Assembly: GCA_008711295.1 (NCBI GenBank)
Contig: VUYV01000007.1
Span: forward strand, 8,880,908-8,944,907
Direction of reading: 5' to 3'
DNA: 64,000 bases
From: Anarhynchus alexandrinus
Lineage: Eukaryota > Chordata > Aves > Charadriiformes > Charadriidae
Positions 51,127 through 63,957 of the stretch are shown in pieces (positions within the stretch are counted from its first letter, which is position 1; every line of letters starts with the position of its first letter). The translations under genes were made by a program, and so were the position numbers. The notes beneath the pieces are model-generated. The model was not told where the DNA came from. It saw nothing but the letters and a program-made list of their open reading frames with translations, and did no database searches.

Positions 51127-54100
51127 CTGACTGGCACCACTATGGACGTACCCCTCCCAGTTGCTAAAATAAGTTGAATCCCGTGTTAGCTTTCCTAATT
51201 TAAGCTGACTATTATTACCAACGTCTTCTTGCTATACTGTTACTTGCATCTGCTTTTGAATACTGGAAGAAACCGAGATGAGGTCTCATTTCTGGATGTG
51301 CCCAGAGACCTGCTAACAATGGACAACAGCCGTGCTGGTGTCCCGGAAGGCTGCTGGTTTAGGAGAACGTACCTGCTCTACATCACTGTTTGATTTCACT
51401 TCAGCTCATCACTAACAAGCGGTTGAGTACCTCATGGTTCTTCTTTGGTAAGTTTGTCAAAATCCCTCTTTTGAAATAAGAACTGTGAAGACTCTATGTT
51501 TTCTATATTATATTTTCAGCTTCACCATCTTCATCACATTGTGGTCTTACAGGATTGCTAAGATTTCTATGTTTTCTATTAGACTTTAAAACCTGTATAT
51601 CCCCAACTCTGTAACCATTTTTCTGCTATCTTTAGCTTTCCTCCCCCATATTCTGCTGCCCACAGCTTTTTGTTTATTTTACTTGTTACCTATTTCCCTC
51701 ATTTCCATTTGTCAGCTTGGTTTTCTATTTTAATTGCTGACTTTATATTAGTAATAAACCGAGACGCCTTTCAGCTGAAGTTGTCACCTTTCTTCATTGT
51801 CCAATTGTCTTTCTGGCCATTTGATATGTTTCTTCTGTGGTTTTGGTTGATTTCCTCCTAAATCCTTTCTTATGATCAGTTTTCAATAATTTTTGTAGCC
51901 TTAGGAAATACCACGTCCACGTACTTTGGAACTGTGATCTGCATAAGCAGGTTAAATATAAGGTGAAAGTTCCTGAAGCCCTGGCTTCAGATTTCCAGAT
52001 GTGAATTATTTGGTGCTAAAACCATATATCCTTTACTTTCAGTGCCTTCAGTAAAAACTTGTTCTTCTTTCTGAATGGCCTGTCCCAAATTTAGAGTAGA
52101 ATAGGCGGGTATAAAACTAGCAAAGGAAGCTGTTAATTACTTAATCTTTTTTGGCTGATGGGAATAGCCTTCTACTGAATCACAGGGTTTGTTTAATAGA
52201 ATAAAAGAAAGAGAGGTGATAACTAGCAGGTCTCAGCATGAATGACTCTTACAGTATGTTATTACCATTAGAAAAAATAAACACTGCATACCCAGGAATT
52301 TGTTTCTTTTCTGTGGGTTGTCAAAATGGAAAAAAATAACGCCAGTGAAAAACTTCTATGTTACATTACTTCTAATGAAGGTATGGCAAGCCTTTCTTTA
52401 AGATACAAAGCAAAGTTTGGCTCTTGGTAATCTTTTCTGCTTCCCACAACAAATTAATTAGAGATGTTTGTCAAAGATAATAAAACTCGTATTTGGTTTA
52501 CCATTTCAGCTTACATACGCTAATAATTTAACCATGCATGGAGAGAAACAATAAAGCAAATTGGTCTTTAGTTGCTTTCAAAGTGACACCTGTGGTTGCT
52601 GCGTGTGTTTGCTATACTTGTTCTTTCTGAGATGCCAGAGGTACGCACGTTCCTCGTTCCGATAGCATAGGAATGAATTGAGTTACAGTCTCAGGACTGT
52701 TTCTGTTCAGGTTCAGTGAAGTGGGAGCTGTAACATTCATATTCCCTTAAAACATTTATATGAGAAGTGTCTTGGACAGTCCGGGTGGAGAGGAGGAGTA
52801 TTTTGAATCTTGAGTAACAGGTAATAATATTTTAAAATGTCAGTATTGTATCTAACAAACCAATGCAGGTTAATTATCTCAAAAGGCGCAGAATTTCAAA
52901 TCTCAATTTAACAATGAAATACAAAAGTTGAAAAATGTGAAGAGAATAATTTTAATTTAAATAATTAAAATTATTTAATTCAAAATCTTATTTGAGAGTC
53001 CAGCTGTTTTTGACTCCTGCAGAAGCACTCTAGCTGACAATATAAAGTAGAGCAATAGTAGCATTTGGGAGAATTCCTTTGCAGAGAGTAAAGACAATGG
53101 TGGTGGTGGAGGCAGAATCACAAACAGGGTTTATGATTGACTGAGTGAGAGATGAGTTCAGCTCACCTGGCAAAATACTTAGTTTTGCTGAAAACCAACT
53201 GAGGTTTTTAATTCTTCTGAAAGAAAAACATCTCCTGAGCTTATGGTTATAATTAGCCGGAGCCAGTTGAGTCGTTCTTCCTCTAAGATCACTACTTCTA
53301 AATCGCAGTCACGGATGCCATATTCAGACATTGCAGTCAACAATCAAGGGGGACGCATTGCTGGGAACCCCATTTGAGCTATTTGCAGTTCTCAGTTTTA
53401 TGGAAGCAGGAGTTCATCAAAGTGCAGCTGAGCTGTGCTAATTCTATTTCAATTTAATGAACATAAACCATTTGCCATTGATAGGTAATTCTTATCCAGC
53501 ATGCTCTTCGTCTCCCTGGGCATTTAAAAAAATCAAGGATATGGAAAGCAAGCACAATCTTATTTGATATCAAGTTTAAAGATAACTGCATACGTGTATT
53601 TATTAATTATTTACACAATCATTTTTGAACAGAGCACTTTTTTTATTAGGTCAACTTTCTTTTGTTACTTTAGTCCATTCAGAAGGTAAAAGAAACTTGC
53701 TAAGATTGAGCTCTGTGATGGAAGTGGATGTTGCAGAACAAGTTAGGCTATTACCTCCCATCATCTAAAAAGGGTAGTTGAGTTTTAAATGTTCTGCAAT
53801 ATTATTACTTAATGGAATTGTACAGTAAACTTTTTTAGACATACTGGAGTTTTTTAGTATATCTAGCTTTGCATTATTTTTGAGAATATTTTTCTTTGTA
53901 TACATTTCCATGTCTTTGTATAAAAACTGACCTCACCATATGCTATGACTTTCTAGCTTAAATATAAACTATGCAGTAGAATGTATGTGCTGTGTGTATA
54001 TTTTGTATTTTTCTTTAAAGACATGGTGCCAACACCCTTCTGTATTTACAATTCCAGGAATAATCATCTAGTTTGTAAGAACATCTATTTAGTAGTGCAT

Positions 54101-54830
54101 GAGACTTGTCAACTAGCACCTACACAAGTAAGCTGCTGTTTAAAGGGAATGTTTTTTGTGCTTTCTTGTTTAAAGATGTAAGCACAAGAGTTGCAGATAA
54201 TGCTTAATTGACTATCTGTTCTTAAAATGCCCTTCTTGATTCCCCTTTGAGAGATTTTATGTTTATTCTCCAAATGATATATATCAAGTCACTGGACAGG
54301 CGGAGGGAGGGGGGTGAGCACGCTGTAGACAGAATGAAGTGAGTTGAATTGTGTGGGTTTGTACTCCAAATAGTGCAATTCTTGCTGGTCGTTGACTGAC
54401 ATGAGTACAAACATGGGAGCGGTTTGTGGCTGGTGGCATTACCCTCCTCATAGGTGTTTCAGTCGGAAGCGACGGGTCTTTTTGGTTGACTTTTATTGTC
54501 GTTATATTTGGTTTGGGACATAACATCACAACACACTCTTCTGAGCAAGAGGTGTTTCTTACTCCAGTTTTTTTAAGCCACCTCTTATAGAGCAGTTCAC
54601 TCTTGCTTTGCCTGGTGCTTCTGGGTGGCAGCGTAAGGCACAGTGGCAGAGAAAGAGCAGGAGGGGACCAGCTGTAGGGTGGTTCAAAACACAGTCAGGA
54701 TGCAAAAGTAGTCTCCATATCTTTCAACAGCATCAGAAGTTGCATGAATAAAATGGATGCATGTGTTTTCAAAAACATCTAAGTGACTTATGAACACAAG
54801 TGCCATTGAGCGTCAGGAGGACTTGAGCTG
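51127..54830. other. Unique AT-rich non-coding sequence
   Basis: No gene is supported. The part 51,440-51,890 is T- and C-rich on the plus strand and may be an old, unrecognisable repeat. The part 52,100-54,200 is strongly AT-rich. A perfect-arm hairpin lies at 52,945-52,975. Confidence 0.5.
52945..52975. repeat. AT-only inverted repeat (13-bp arms, 5-base loop)
   Basis: The left arm AATAATTTTAATT and right arm AATTAAAATTATT are exact reverse complements separated by TAAAT. The structure could form a cruciform and contains several TAAT cores. In DNA this AT-rich, a chance origin is possible. Confidence 0.75.
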
Positions 54831-54834
54831 TTCA

Positions 54835-54965
54835 GGGCTTGTTTACACAGGAAACTTACACCTCCTATACTGGTATAGTTCTACTGATGGATCACTCCAT
54901 CTGGAATAATTGGCTCTTTTGGGTTAGTTTAACTTCTCCAAAATACTGTAAACTAAACCACTGGC
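54835..54965. repeat. Possible ancient DNA-transposon remnant
   Basis: The words CTTGTTTACACAGGAAAC, TATACTGGTATAGTTCTACT and GGTTAGTTTAACTT occur in an order reminiscent of old non-autonomous DNA transposons of sauropsids, which begin with a 'gtctacac' type terminus and carry repeated 'taccggtataac' words. Divergence is high and no terminal inverted repeat pair or target-site duplication was confirmed. Confidence 0.3.
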
Positions 54966-56420
54966 TCCTTAACTGTAGTCTATAGAATTACATTAAACGG
55001 TAAAATTTATGAATGAGTCATTTCTGTGTGGTTATGCAAGGTGACTCAAAGAAATTCCACTACTGGGTAGCGGTCTCTTGGTCCTAACTTTAAGAACCAC
55101 TAAACTAAATAAAATAAAGACATCCTTATTCCAAATTAAGGTCATTTGGGGAGTTACAACTGTGTATATTTTAAGTTCATGCCTTTGTTTTTATTAACGT
55201 AGCCCCCAACTTGCTAAGGAAATCCAATCAGAATTACTCTACACCATTTACAGTGCAAAACTACACCTAAATCCTTTACAAAAACAGAATAATAACACTA
55301 ATATCTAGATGATGTAGAATATTTTAGATCTTAAAATGATTTTGAAAGATAAGCACATTTACTCCATTCCTTAATTGTTAAATTGCAATATTGATGATAT
55401 GAGTCTAAGGTTTTTAGGAAATGGCAACAAAAAAAAATGATGCCATTATTCTGCATACAATTGACCATTTATGGGGCTTGAGGGTTTTTTTTAATGTTCA
55501 GAAACCAGATTTTCATGCTTATGGCAGCTCAGAGTTATAGGGTGAGCCTTAGCAAAAATTGGGATATCGCTCATTTTTCGCTAACAACAAATTCTTTTAG
55601 ACTGTGAAATAATCTTCCCTGAAAAGGCCTAAAAAGGAGCAAGTCTCATCACTGAGACAAATTAAATGTCTTCCTCCATATCGCTCTCCATTGTAACCAG
55701 TGGCGATTTGGCTATTTATTTAACGATCCGTAGGCTTCCTTGTGTGTCCTTTGACTGAAACCTGGGGTCTTCTCCAGGACCTTCTCCATTCTACACAGAA
55801 CTGCCAGTTGCTCGTGTCTGAGTCTCTTGTAAGCAAGATGATTCTTCCTAAGTAGGTTGTGCAGATGCTTAAATACCCTGAGGCTTCCCAGTTTTCACCT
55901 TCCAGAGTTGCATGCCACAGTTTTTCTCCAGGCTAGCTGTATTTGGACTCCTCTTCGCTGCAGCTCGCTCTCCTAATTCAGTTCTCTGTGGGGTTGAAAT
56001 CCCAGTTGTGATCTCTACTTTCCACCTCTTTGTTTCCTATAACAGTGGAGTACCTCTGGTTGCAAGTGAAGAGGAGGTAGCATTTCCACGATTACCAGAC
56101 CTGGACTGCTGCTGGTGTGTATTTTTCTGCATAGATCGTTTTGGCAACATTCAGATGACTGAAAATGAAGACCTTACATTTCTGTGGCTGCAGTGTAGTC
56201 TTGGATATGCCACCACATTCTTATTATTAGCACTCTAAAAGCATTGAGAGACCACAGGCAAGATCAGTGTTTCACTATATAGACACCTGAACTTGTTTAA
56301 CCTACAATTTTCATTTATTGAAGTGTGTGCCAAAACTCACTGGGTTGAGAGAAGCTAAAATTTCACTCTCTGTCTTGCGGAGTTTTAGTTGAAATAGCTA
56401 CAACAGATGAGTCATGGGAG
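54966..56420. other. Unique non-coding sequence
   Basis: No gene or repeat was recognised. A 108-codon plus-strand frame at 55,912-56,238 contains a hydrophobic stretch but no domain, and it has no splice or promoter context. Confidence 0.5.
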
Positions 56421-56424
56421 AGGT

Positions 56425-56515
56425 GAATTACCGTCCTCATTCTACAGAAGTATTAAGCAACCATCCACAGCTCAGGAGGCAGCTGGTGGCATGCCCAGAG
56501 GTTGGACCAAGCCCA
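56425..56515 (-). repeat. MIR-like SINE fragment, reversed
   Basis: The plus strand reads TTACCGTCCTCATTCTACAG, then AGTATTAAGCAACC, CACAGCTCAGGAGGCAGCTG and GCCCAGAGGTTGGACC. This parallels the reversed MIR order ('attatccccattttacag ... ttaagtaactt ... cacagcta ... gtggcagagc ... gattcgaacc'). It is strongly diverged, and boundaries are approximate. Confidence 0.42.
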
Positions 56516-58830
56516 TCATCTTCACCATGGGGATGTTGGTCTTCTGTAACAGTTATACGCTAAAAACGGAGAACTAACAAAAATCCAAACCCCCTTCATT
56601 ACATTCAGTAGGACACATGCAGAGGCTTCATATATTTAGGTATTAGGTTTTGGGTGCTAAAAGCTTTGTGAGTTGTTTTTTAATAACTGAGAACGATACT
56701 ACTTAGAAAATTTAGCAGGTAAGTCCTGTTCTGTACAAAACAATCTAATATTCTGATTCCCAAAAGAATGCCTTAAAATGCACCCTTATATTTGTTATGG
56801 ATACGTTAGTTACAGGATTTTCTTTTTGTTTAAGAAGTTTTAGCTGTTTGTCAGTTACTGTTATGTTTGGAGAAGAGGAAGAGGGCAGTGCAAGAGAGTT
56901 ACAGCAGAAACAATGTAGAGGTGCGGAGTAGCTACAGGCATGTCAGCTCCCTGCGATATGCGCGTACAGCGGTTCTGAGGTGTGGATATTGGTCCTGCCA
57001 GGACTGGAAGACTATGTTACCACAACCTCTGCTTCATGCTTCTCTTGTCCTCTCCTCCTGCCCTTGTTTCCTGGATGAGAGGTGCTTGTCTCCAGCCTTC
57101 ACCTTTCTCAGCCTTGTCAGATCTCCAGTCTTTTGTTCATTTAATCTTAATGCCCTGTGTTGGTCTCTTGGTCTCTACGGAGAGGCCTTATTTCCATGGG
57201 AGTGGAGGAATATGGATTCCTACCCCTGTTAACCTTTGCCCTCCTCCATCCTTACCTGGATGTCATCTTCTGTTTGGGCCACTTACCACCTGCAGGTGAA
57301 CAAGTCAGCCTGGGAGTTCCCTAACCTTTCCTGGTCTTCACCGTGGCTCTCACATGCTGCCAGCTTGTCCATCGGTGGCTGCCCGTTGAAGATGAAGACC
57401 ATGGAGTATTCTGTTATGGGCTCACTATTTCATGTTTTGGTATGGTTGTTTGCTTGACTGTGATCTGCAGATGGGCACATCCATAGAATTATATATTGAG
57501 AAATGAGAACATGCTTATTGTGAATGTGCTCGTAACCTGAGCAGAATTCAATCGCAGGTGACAACCAGCACCTTCTCCACCTTCTGTCTGTCCAGTACAA
57601 AAGCTATATGGACAATACAGCCTCACAGTCAACAACTCTGAAGTGTGTTAGATATCAGAAACGCAGGAGAGGCAGATTTTAGATTAATAAAATGTGATAT
57701 CCAGAAAAGCCAAAATGGCAAAAGAATCCTTTAAACAGTTTAAAGGGGCAGTACAGAATGAAACGCCAGGCAGGGTAAACACTGCCGTGCTTTATGTGAG
57801 AGATATGAAACTGATACAATCCGGTCACATAAGAAATAATTTTGGCTGTTGTTTTTATAATTGTGTTTTTGATGTCAGTTCAAGAGGACGTTGCGTGTTA
57901 CCGTGAGAGCTACGGGGGATTAGAAACCCTCAAATCAAACCGCTCTTCTCTGAATGCCTAACTTTGCCTGGGTTCATAAGGAGAAATAATACTTTTTATG
58001 GGATCAGCTGGTAGAGCTGAAAAAAATCGGCGTGCTATTGAGATCAGAGTTTGGCAATCAGTTTTGAAAATTGTATTTTTAAATCCAGTAGAGTGTTGTC
58101 ACGCTTCTAATACTCTCGTTTCTTAAGCTTTACCACCTGAAGGCTGAGCACGAGAGCTGCTTAACACAGTCCTCTGAGTCTCCACACCTTTAATTTTACC
58201 CTAAAATGTTCAGATGTTCCAACCAAAATATGAAGCATCGCATTTGTTGCTAGTATTATTACTTACAGGATGGATATGATTAAAAATATGTATATGCAAA
58301 AGTGGACAAATACATTGTAGGCAAGTCCAGCCATATAACCGAGTGTTTTGATAAAAGTAACTATACCTTGGGCATAGAGGAGTAATGAATATCTTTAAGT
58401 TCAGATGCCGATAGGAATAATTTGGCTGCTTTTGACGATTCACAAAATCAGAATGGCAGAAAGGGAATAACTGGGAGGTGTCAGCAAGGCTTCTGGTCTG
58501 CCTCTTTGTCCAGGTATCGATTTTAATTCCTTGTTTATATTTGGCACCATCAAAAATCTGGATTTCATTTCCCTGTCTTAACTGGCAGTTATCCCTGTGC
58601 TCTGAAGCAATGCTTTTTATTTGTAATTTTTTTACCATAAATGTATGTCGACATTTTGCATTTAAACCTACTTTGTACACTGATGCTCAACATTCACTCT
58701 GGCTAGTTTTGTGATCAGGATAGAGTGGTTTAAAACAGAGGTTATAAACATGTTCAGACATTGTTTGGATTGTGATTCCAGAATGATCATCCTATGCACA
58801 CATGAAGCACTTTTGGTGACTTGATGGTTT
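56516..58830. other. Unique non-coding sequence
   Basis: No gene is supported. Frames of 105-156 codons (56,867-57,299 plus; 58,210-58,680 minus) show no domain, and their codon use is unremarkable. Confidence 0.5.
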
Positions 58831-58831
58831 T

Positions 58832-59001
58832 ATCATAGTATCATAGAAGAGTTTGGGTTGGAAGGGACCTTTGAAGGTCATCTAGTCCAACCCCCCTGCA
58901 ATGAGCAGGGACATCTTCAACTAGATCAGGTTGCTCAGAGCCCCGTCCAACCTGAGCTTGAATGTTTCCAGGGATGGGGCATCTACCACTTCTCTGGGCA
59001 A
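58832..59001 (-). mobile_element. CR1 LINE 3' fragment
   Basis: The plus strand starts with ATCATAGTATCATAGAAGAG and continues TTTGGGTTGGAAGGGACC, TCATCTAGTCCAACCC, GAGCAGGGACATCTTCAAC and AGATCAGGTTGCTCAGAGCC. It ends at TCTCTGGGCAA. This is the reversed 3' UTR of CR1, about 170 bases long and 5'-truncated. Compared with the copy at 50,279-50,768 it lacks the ORF2 portion. Confidence 0.9.
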
Positions 59002-61100
59002 GCACTTGACATAACCCTCTCAAAGCTTTGGGTCACAGCAGAGAATCCAGAATCCGCTGATGTCTGCCCACAGAACCCCACAATATTTCAATCTGCGGCA
59101 TGCCACCCAGCCCTCGGAGGAAGAGGTGCCACAGCAAGCACTGCCACGGTTCCCGCAGTGGCAGCAGTGTCCCAGGGCTGATGGGCCAATACCTCAGCCT
59201 GGGGTCCTGCTGCCAGTGGAGGTCCTATGGGATATGCAGGCTGCTCTGTGGCACGTGTCCTGTGAAAATCATCGAAAGCATGAGCCAAGGAACACACTGC
59301 ATGTGTGTGTGTCCCCTCTGACCCATCTCCACTGCACATGCAGAGGCCCTTTGATCCCTCCAGGTGTTTTTTTCTGGGCTGTTCCAGTTCTCGTTTCAAA
59401 TCACACCTGCTTTCAGAGCTGCTCGTTGGTCCCCGAATGTGCGGGACCGATGTGACATATATATACTCTTTCAATATGTGATGGCAGTTACATGTATTTC
59501 ATCACATCACCATACATTGATTCCTGCTGTCATCCCAGGTCTTCCCAGCAGCTGATCACATTAACCTTTTAGAAGAATGGGTTGTCTCTGAACATGCAGG
59601 AAAAACCAGTTGCCTTGGACAGCTAAAGTATTGCTGTGGCTCTCATGTTCTTTGAAGAATTCTCTCAAATCCCTCCGGTAGCTGATTTTATGGAATCCCT
59701 GACAATAAACCACCAAGAAACCAACCATCCTCTTGGCTCAGTCCCGTCAGCAGCAGCCCTTGGTTCTGCCAGTCCACCATGGACTGCTAAACTGCATTTT
59801 GTATTCACCTTGAGGATTTCATTTATCATTGATCACCATTCCCAGTGATGTCTCCAATGTGCAGTCAGCTGCTTTGCTGCAGAAAATTAGTAATACTTGA
59901 GTCCTAATTATTGTAGGTACTCCTCTGGAGGCAGCAGCTGCAGGGCTCTGCCCCATGACCTGAGTGTGTGTGATACGGACTCTCCAGCCCCTACAAAGAT
60001 CAAGTTTAAAATGCCTGCCCATAAAAATGGATTCAGAGATGGCCAAATCATCTGAAAGAGTGGCTCAGCTCATTTTCTATAAAATTTGATCTGTCGTGGG
60101 CAAATGTACATCTTGGGGTTGCTGTGCTGCCCTCCCAGCCTGCCCCTCGGCACGGACACCAGCTCCTGGGGAGCCGCACCAGTTATTCTGATTTTGTTGT
60201 GGAAGGCAGCTCGTGTGGGAGGAGGGTGGGTTGTTGGAGGAACAGGGAGGAACAGAGGCGGAGACAAACACCAATTTTTTACCCGCGCATCTATCTTTGA
60301 GTTTTGCCTTTCTCCGCAACTGCTTTAGAAGCTAATGAGAACCCAGAGGTGCAAAACAGCTCCGCATGTTGACACCCTCTCACGTTGCCCTTGTGAGGAT
60401 GGACCCACGTTGCAGCGGGCCCTTTTTTGTTTCCGTCTTGTAATCCCTATTATCCACCACGTTGGGGTTTTTTTTAAGCTCTGCTCAACATCTGATGTAA
60501 ATGAGAAGCAGCGCTACTGGAAAATGTTTGGGAAAGGGTTCTGTCCCACAAGGCCAGCCAGTGGCCACAGTCTGACCTTCTCCGAGATGTTTCACGCGTT
60601 TCCTATTTTCTGACCGTTTGCCATGGGGGAAAAAATAATTTTTATTTTTCTAAACCAGATTTTATTTTCGAAAACAGTTCAAATAATAAATAACAACCTA
60701 TTAACCCAGCATGCTTTAATGCTCCGAATCTTAATATAAAGACTACAGAGAGCACAAACATAACATTAAAAAAAGCGTGCACAGTTATTTCTCCTGCCCA
60801 GCGCCTCTCCCCCATAGTGCACGCAAGCTGTCTCTTTAATAATGCAAAGGAGCAGTAAATTTCAAGCTGAGGATGGGCAATAACAAGGAGAGTTATTTCC
60901 ACAATGCCCCAGTGTCAGCCCCTGGCTTAGGAGCACACCTTATTAGTTCTAACAGGCTGGTTAGCATCGGGTCACCTCTGCGGCTCCGCTCCCCAGCAGG
61001 GTCACCTGTCTCCAGGCTATATTTGGGGAGAGGGGGAAGGGAGACGATTTTTAGAGATTCTCTTATCACCCGGCATTTTTAGCACTGTTTATTTTTATTT
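59002..61100. other. Unique non-coding sequence
   Basis: No gene is supported. GC-richer frames at 59,060-59,475 and 60,070-60,330 overlap on both strands without domains. The interval leads into the low-complexity tracts before the CpG island. Confidence 0.5.
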
Positions 61101-61106
61101 ACACCT

Positions 61107-61125
61107 CCCCCCCCCCCTTTTTTTT
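61107..61125. repeat. C11-T8 homopolymer pair
   Basis: Eleven C residues are followed directly by eight T residues. Such runs are error-prone in sequencing and assembly, and the opposite strand is a pure purine run. A G9 run lies at 61,239-61,247. Confidence 0.85.
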
Positions 61126-61129
61126 ATGC

Positions 61130-62225
61130 CTTGCCTTTCTCTTGCCCTCTCTCCCACCCAGTATATCTTTGCAACCTGCATAAATCCCGCGTGGTGGGTA
61201 AACCCCTCCCCTGCAAGAGCAAATTAAACCATGTTACTGGGGGGGGGTTCATCTGTATTTCTTTTCAGAAGAGAAATAATTCAAATTAATCAGGCTGGGT
61301 TTGTGTATGGACAAATAACAAAGTGCATTAGAAATTTTTAATGAAAGCAAGCCCAACATGGTTGCACTCCCAATTAAGCATGACTGGAGCATGACTGTCC
61401 GAAATAAGATGCGCGCGTGTGTGTGTGTGAGATGGGCAATGCTAACGCCCTACCTCTGTTTTTAGGGGCCACAGAAATTGTATTTCGGATCGTTCCTTTA
61501 AAGCAAGCTAACCCCAGTATCTTTTAAAATGAATGTTCGTTTTTTGCCTTAACTGAAATGTATGAAAAGCTGCATATTATGGAAATGTATATGTGGGGGT
61601 TTTATATGTTCCTGCCTCCATCGGCCCCCTCCCCCACCCGCCAGTTCCCATCCAAAAATGAATGCAAAGAAATACTATTAGGCTGTCTGGTTATGTATTT
61701 TTTATGAGGCCATACAAGACACTGCCTGACCTCGTGCAGCTCATGTTATAACCACATTGAAGATGCTTTTCATTTGGGTTCTGCTTTTCAGCCTGGATGA
61801 CCTCTATTAAATAAAAAAAAAAGAAAAAAATGGCCTAATATGTGACCCCTGGGACTAGTCGCTTCAAGGATTACATTTAATTCATATGATAATATTGAAA
61901 TATAATGTTTCTGTGTCTAATGTTTTGGATGTTTTTTCTTTCTTCTTTATTTCAGGGACCCTTTGAGTCTTGTCAAAGATTATTTTTTTTTTTTTAAATC
62001 TGTTTTGGGGGGGAGGACAAGTAACTCGTGCTCGGTGGTCAGATTCTTAAAAATCACCTTTTTCCCTTTGGAAAGCAGGCGTGAATATGAGAGCGCTCTT
62101 CCCACTGTCTTTGAAGGAGAAGGAGGGAAACAAAGGCAGAGAAATTATTTTTTATAAGAAAGCGTGTCTGCCAAGAGCTCGTCAAAATAAAGAGCCACTC
62201 TTTGTTTTGGCGTTTGCTTAACCAG
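61130..62225. other. Non-coding flank of the CpG island
   Basis: No repeat or gene was recognised. The stretch contains several T-runs and G-runs (for example near 61,980-61,996 and 62,006-62,013). An acceptor-like TTCTTTATTTCAG ends at about 61,954, without a convincing exon behind it. It lacks interspersed repeats, as is common next to developmental promoters. Confidence 0.45.
61411..61429. repeat. Alternating (GC)3(GT)n tract
   Basis: Nineteen bases alternate strictly between purine and pyrimidine (GCGCGCGTGTGTGTGTGTG). This is the classical sequence type that can adopt Z-DNA under negative supercoiling. It lies about 0.8 kb left of the CpG island. Confidence 0.7.
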
Positions 62226-63482
62226 TTGATAAGGAGTGACCTGCTTTCCCCCGCTCCCCGCGCAACCTGGCTGGGGGGGCGCGGGCAGACCCCCCTTTAC
62301 CTCCTTCCTCGCCTCCAGCTCCCATTGTCTGCCTCGCCACCGCCGCAGCCCCTCCACGACCAAATACACACGTATTTACTGTACGAACCCGCCCGCAAAC
62401 GCCGCTTCTGCGCCTGCTTGTGTCGCGCCGGCATCCGAGCAGCGCAGCCCGTGCCGCTCTCCTCTGTGATCGAGCATCCCGGCATTTCTGACAGACAACA
62501 CATATTTCAGGGGTTTATAACTTCTCCATAAAAATGTACTCTGGGATGAAACACGACTCGCGACGGTTCAGCTTAGGAGCGAATTTGCTTTTGCCAATTG
62601 CAAAAATAAATTTGACCCCTCCTAAATATTCTGCGTGCAAAAAAATGTTTAATAAAGTACATTTTTTTCCCCCCCTGGTCCTCTCACTAAAATCGTGTCG
62701 TGAAGTGTACGGTGGAATCCAGCCATCAGTCAGCAATCTGATCGGAGACCTTGCGCTGGGAAGCAACGAAGCCCTTAATCATTCACGGTAATGACACGTT
62801 TGTAAAAAAGTGCCACATGTACGCAGCGCGTATTTTCAGCAAACGTTTAATGCGAGGTTGTTAAAAAGTGGATGCGACGCGGACGGCGCCGGTGTGTTTG
62901 GTGCAAGGGGGTCTCCTCCTCCTCCTCGGAGCCCACGCAGTCTGTTGGCCGCCTGTCTGCGCCACGCCGGCTCACAAAAGCTGTGTCTTTTTAGAACAAT
63001 AGGCCTGTGCTCCTGGATCCCCGGTCCTGGAACACGGGGATGCTACTTTGGTGATATTTGTGAGGGGATACACAATTCTGATTATTTCCCCCCCTCCCTT
63101 TTCCCTACTGTGACTGGGGCTATGGAATAGCAAAATTAATTTCTGCAAAAATACACCTCAAATACCGCTCAGGTGGCGATGAAATCGCCCAACTCGGTTA
63201 ACGTGCGGTTAAGGCTGAACGGGGACGCGCCAGTGTTGCGGGAGCGATTGGGAAGAGCGTGGTGTGCCCCATAAACCCTCCTTGGGTACCCGCACCCGCC
63301 GAGGAACCGTGGGGCAGGTTACGGACGGAGTTCCCACGTTAACTCCGAACGCCGTTGCGTTCGTTTGCGTCATAGGCTGCACCTCAACAGTTTTTGGCGA
63401 AAATCTAATTAGCGCTACGTACGCCGCCCTGCCCGCGCGTGCGTTCCATGTAAATGCGCGTCGGCGTTTTGTGTAGGATATT

Positions 63483-63501
63483 AAAAAAAAAAAAAAAAAA
63501 A
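63483..63501. repeat. A19 homopolymer
   Basis: Nineteen A residues are followed by a short AT alternation. The run separates two CpG-dense blocks. No retroposon was recognised upstream of it, so it is treated as a simple repeat. Confidence 0.85.
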
Positions 63502-63650
63502 TATATCCAGGCTTTTGGTTCCCTTTTGTAAGGCATGAAGCTGTGACCCTCCCCTCCTCTCCTCCCTCCCCCTGTAGCCCCAGACTTCACCATGCCCTGA
63601 CTGCTAGCTTAACATGGAGTTGTCTTTTTTATTTTTTTTTATAAACCCAG

Positions 63651-63788
63651 TCACAACACGGAGGAGAGGAGGAGGAGGAGGAGGAAGAGAGAGAAAGCGA
63701 GAGAACTCCAAACCCTGAAGGATGGTTCTCAAAAATTTCTGGCGCAACCAGGGGGGAATTCCTGGGAGAGCGGGAACCAGCCGCGGAG
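63651..63788 (+). other. Candidate exon in the CpG island
   Basis: A T-rich tract ending in ATAAACCCAG precedes the segment, and GAG followed by GTAAGG ends it, giving good acceptor and donor matches. The 138 bases equal 46 codons, and the frame from the first base is open throughout. It begins with a poly-glutamate run from GGA/GAG repeats and then reads TPNPEGWFSKISGATRGEFL. An in-frame TAA lies just upstream (63,642-63,644) and there is no ATG in this frame. In another frame, an ATG at 63,722 in a fair Kozak setting opens 22 codons before the donor, with an in-frame stop two codons earlier. It could be an internal coding exon, a 5' UTR exon or a first exon starting further right. The GA-rich composition lowers the weight of the open frame. 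Confidence 0.3.
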
Positions 63789-63957
63789 GTAAGGCGGCGG
63801 CCGCCGACCCCTTTCTCCCCCGGTCCCCCCTTTTCGCGCCCTCGCTTTTGGGTTAGAAACTGCCGGTTCCCGGCGGGGCGGGGAGGGGAGGTGGGTGGAG
63901 AAGACACCTTCGCTCGGCGGCTGCTTAAAGCAATCTGGGAGCGGCGCTGATGTGAAT

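Noticed and set aside
58210..58680. 156-codon minus-strand open frame
   Set aside because: It has no domain and no conserved motif. It overlaps a plus-strand frame of similar quality, as expected for chance frames.
61940..61980. Acceptor-like TTCTTTATTTCAG left of the CpG island
   Set aside because: The sequence after it runs quickly into a poly-T stretch, and no convincing exon or donor follows.
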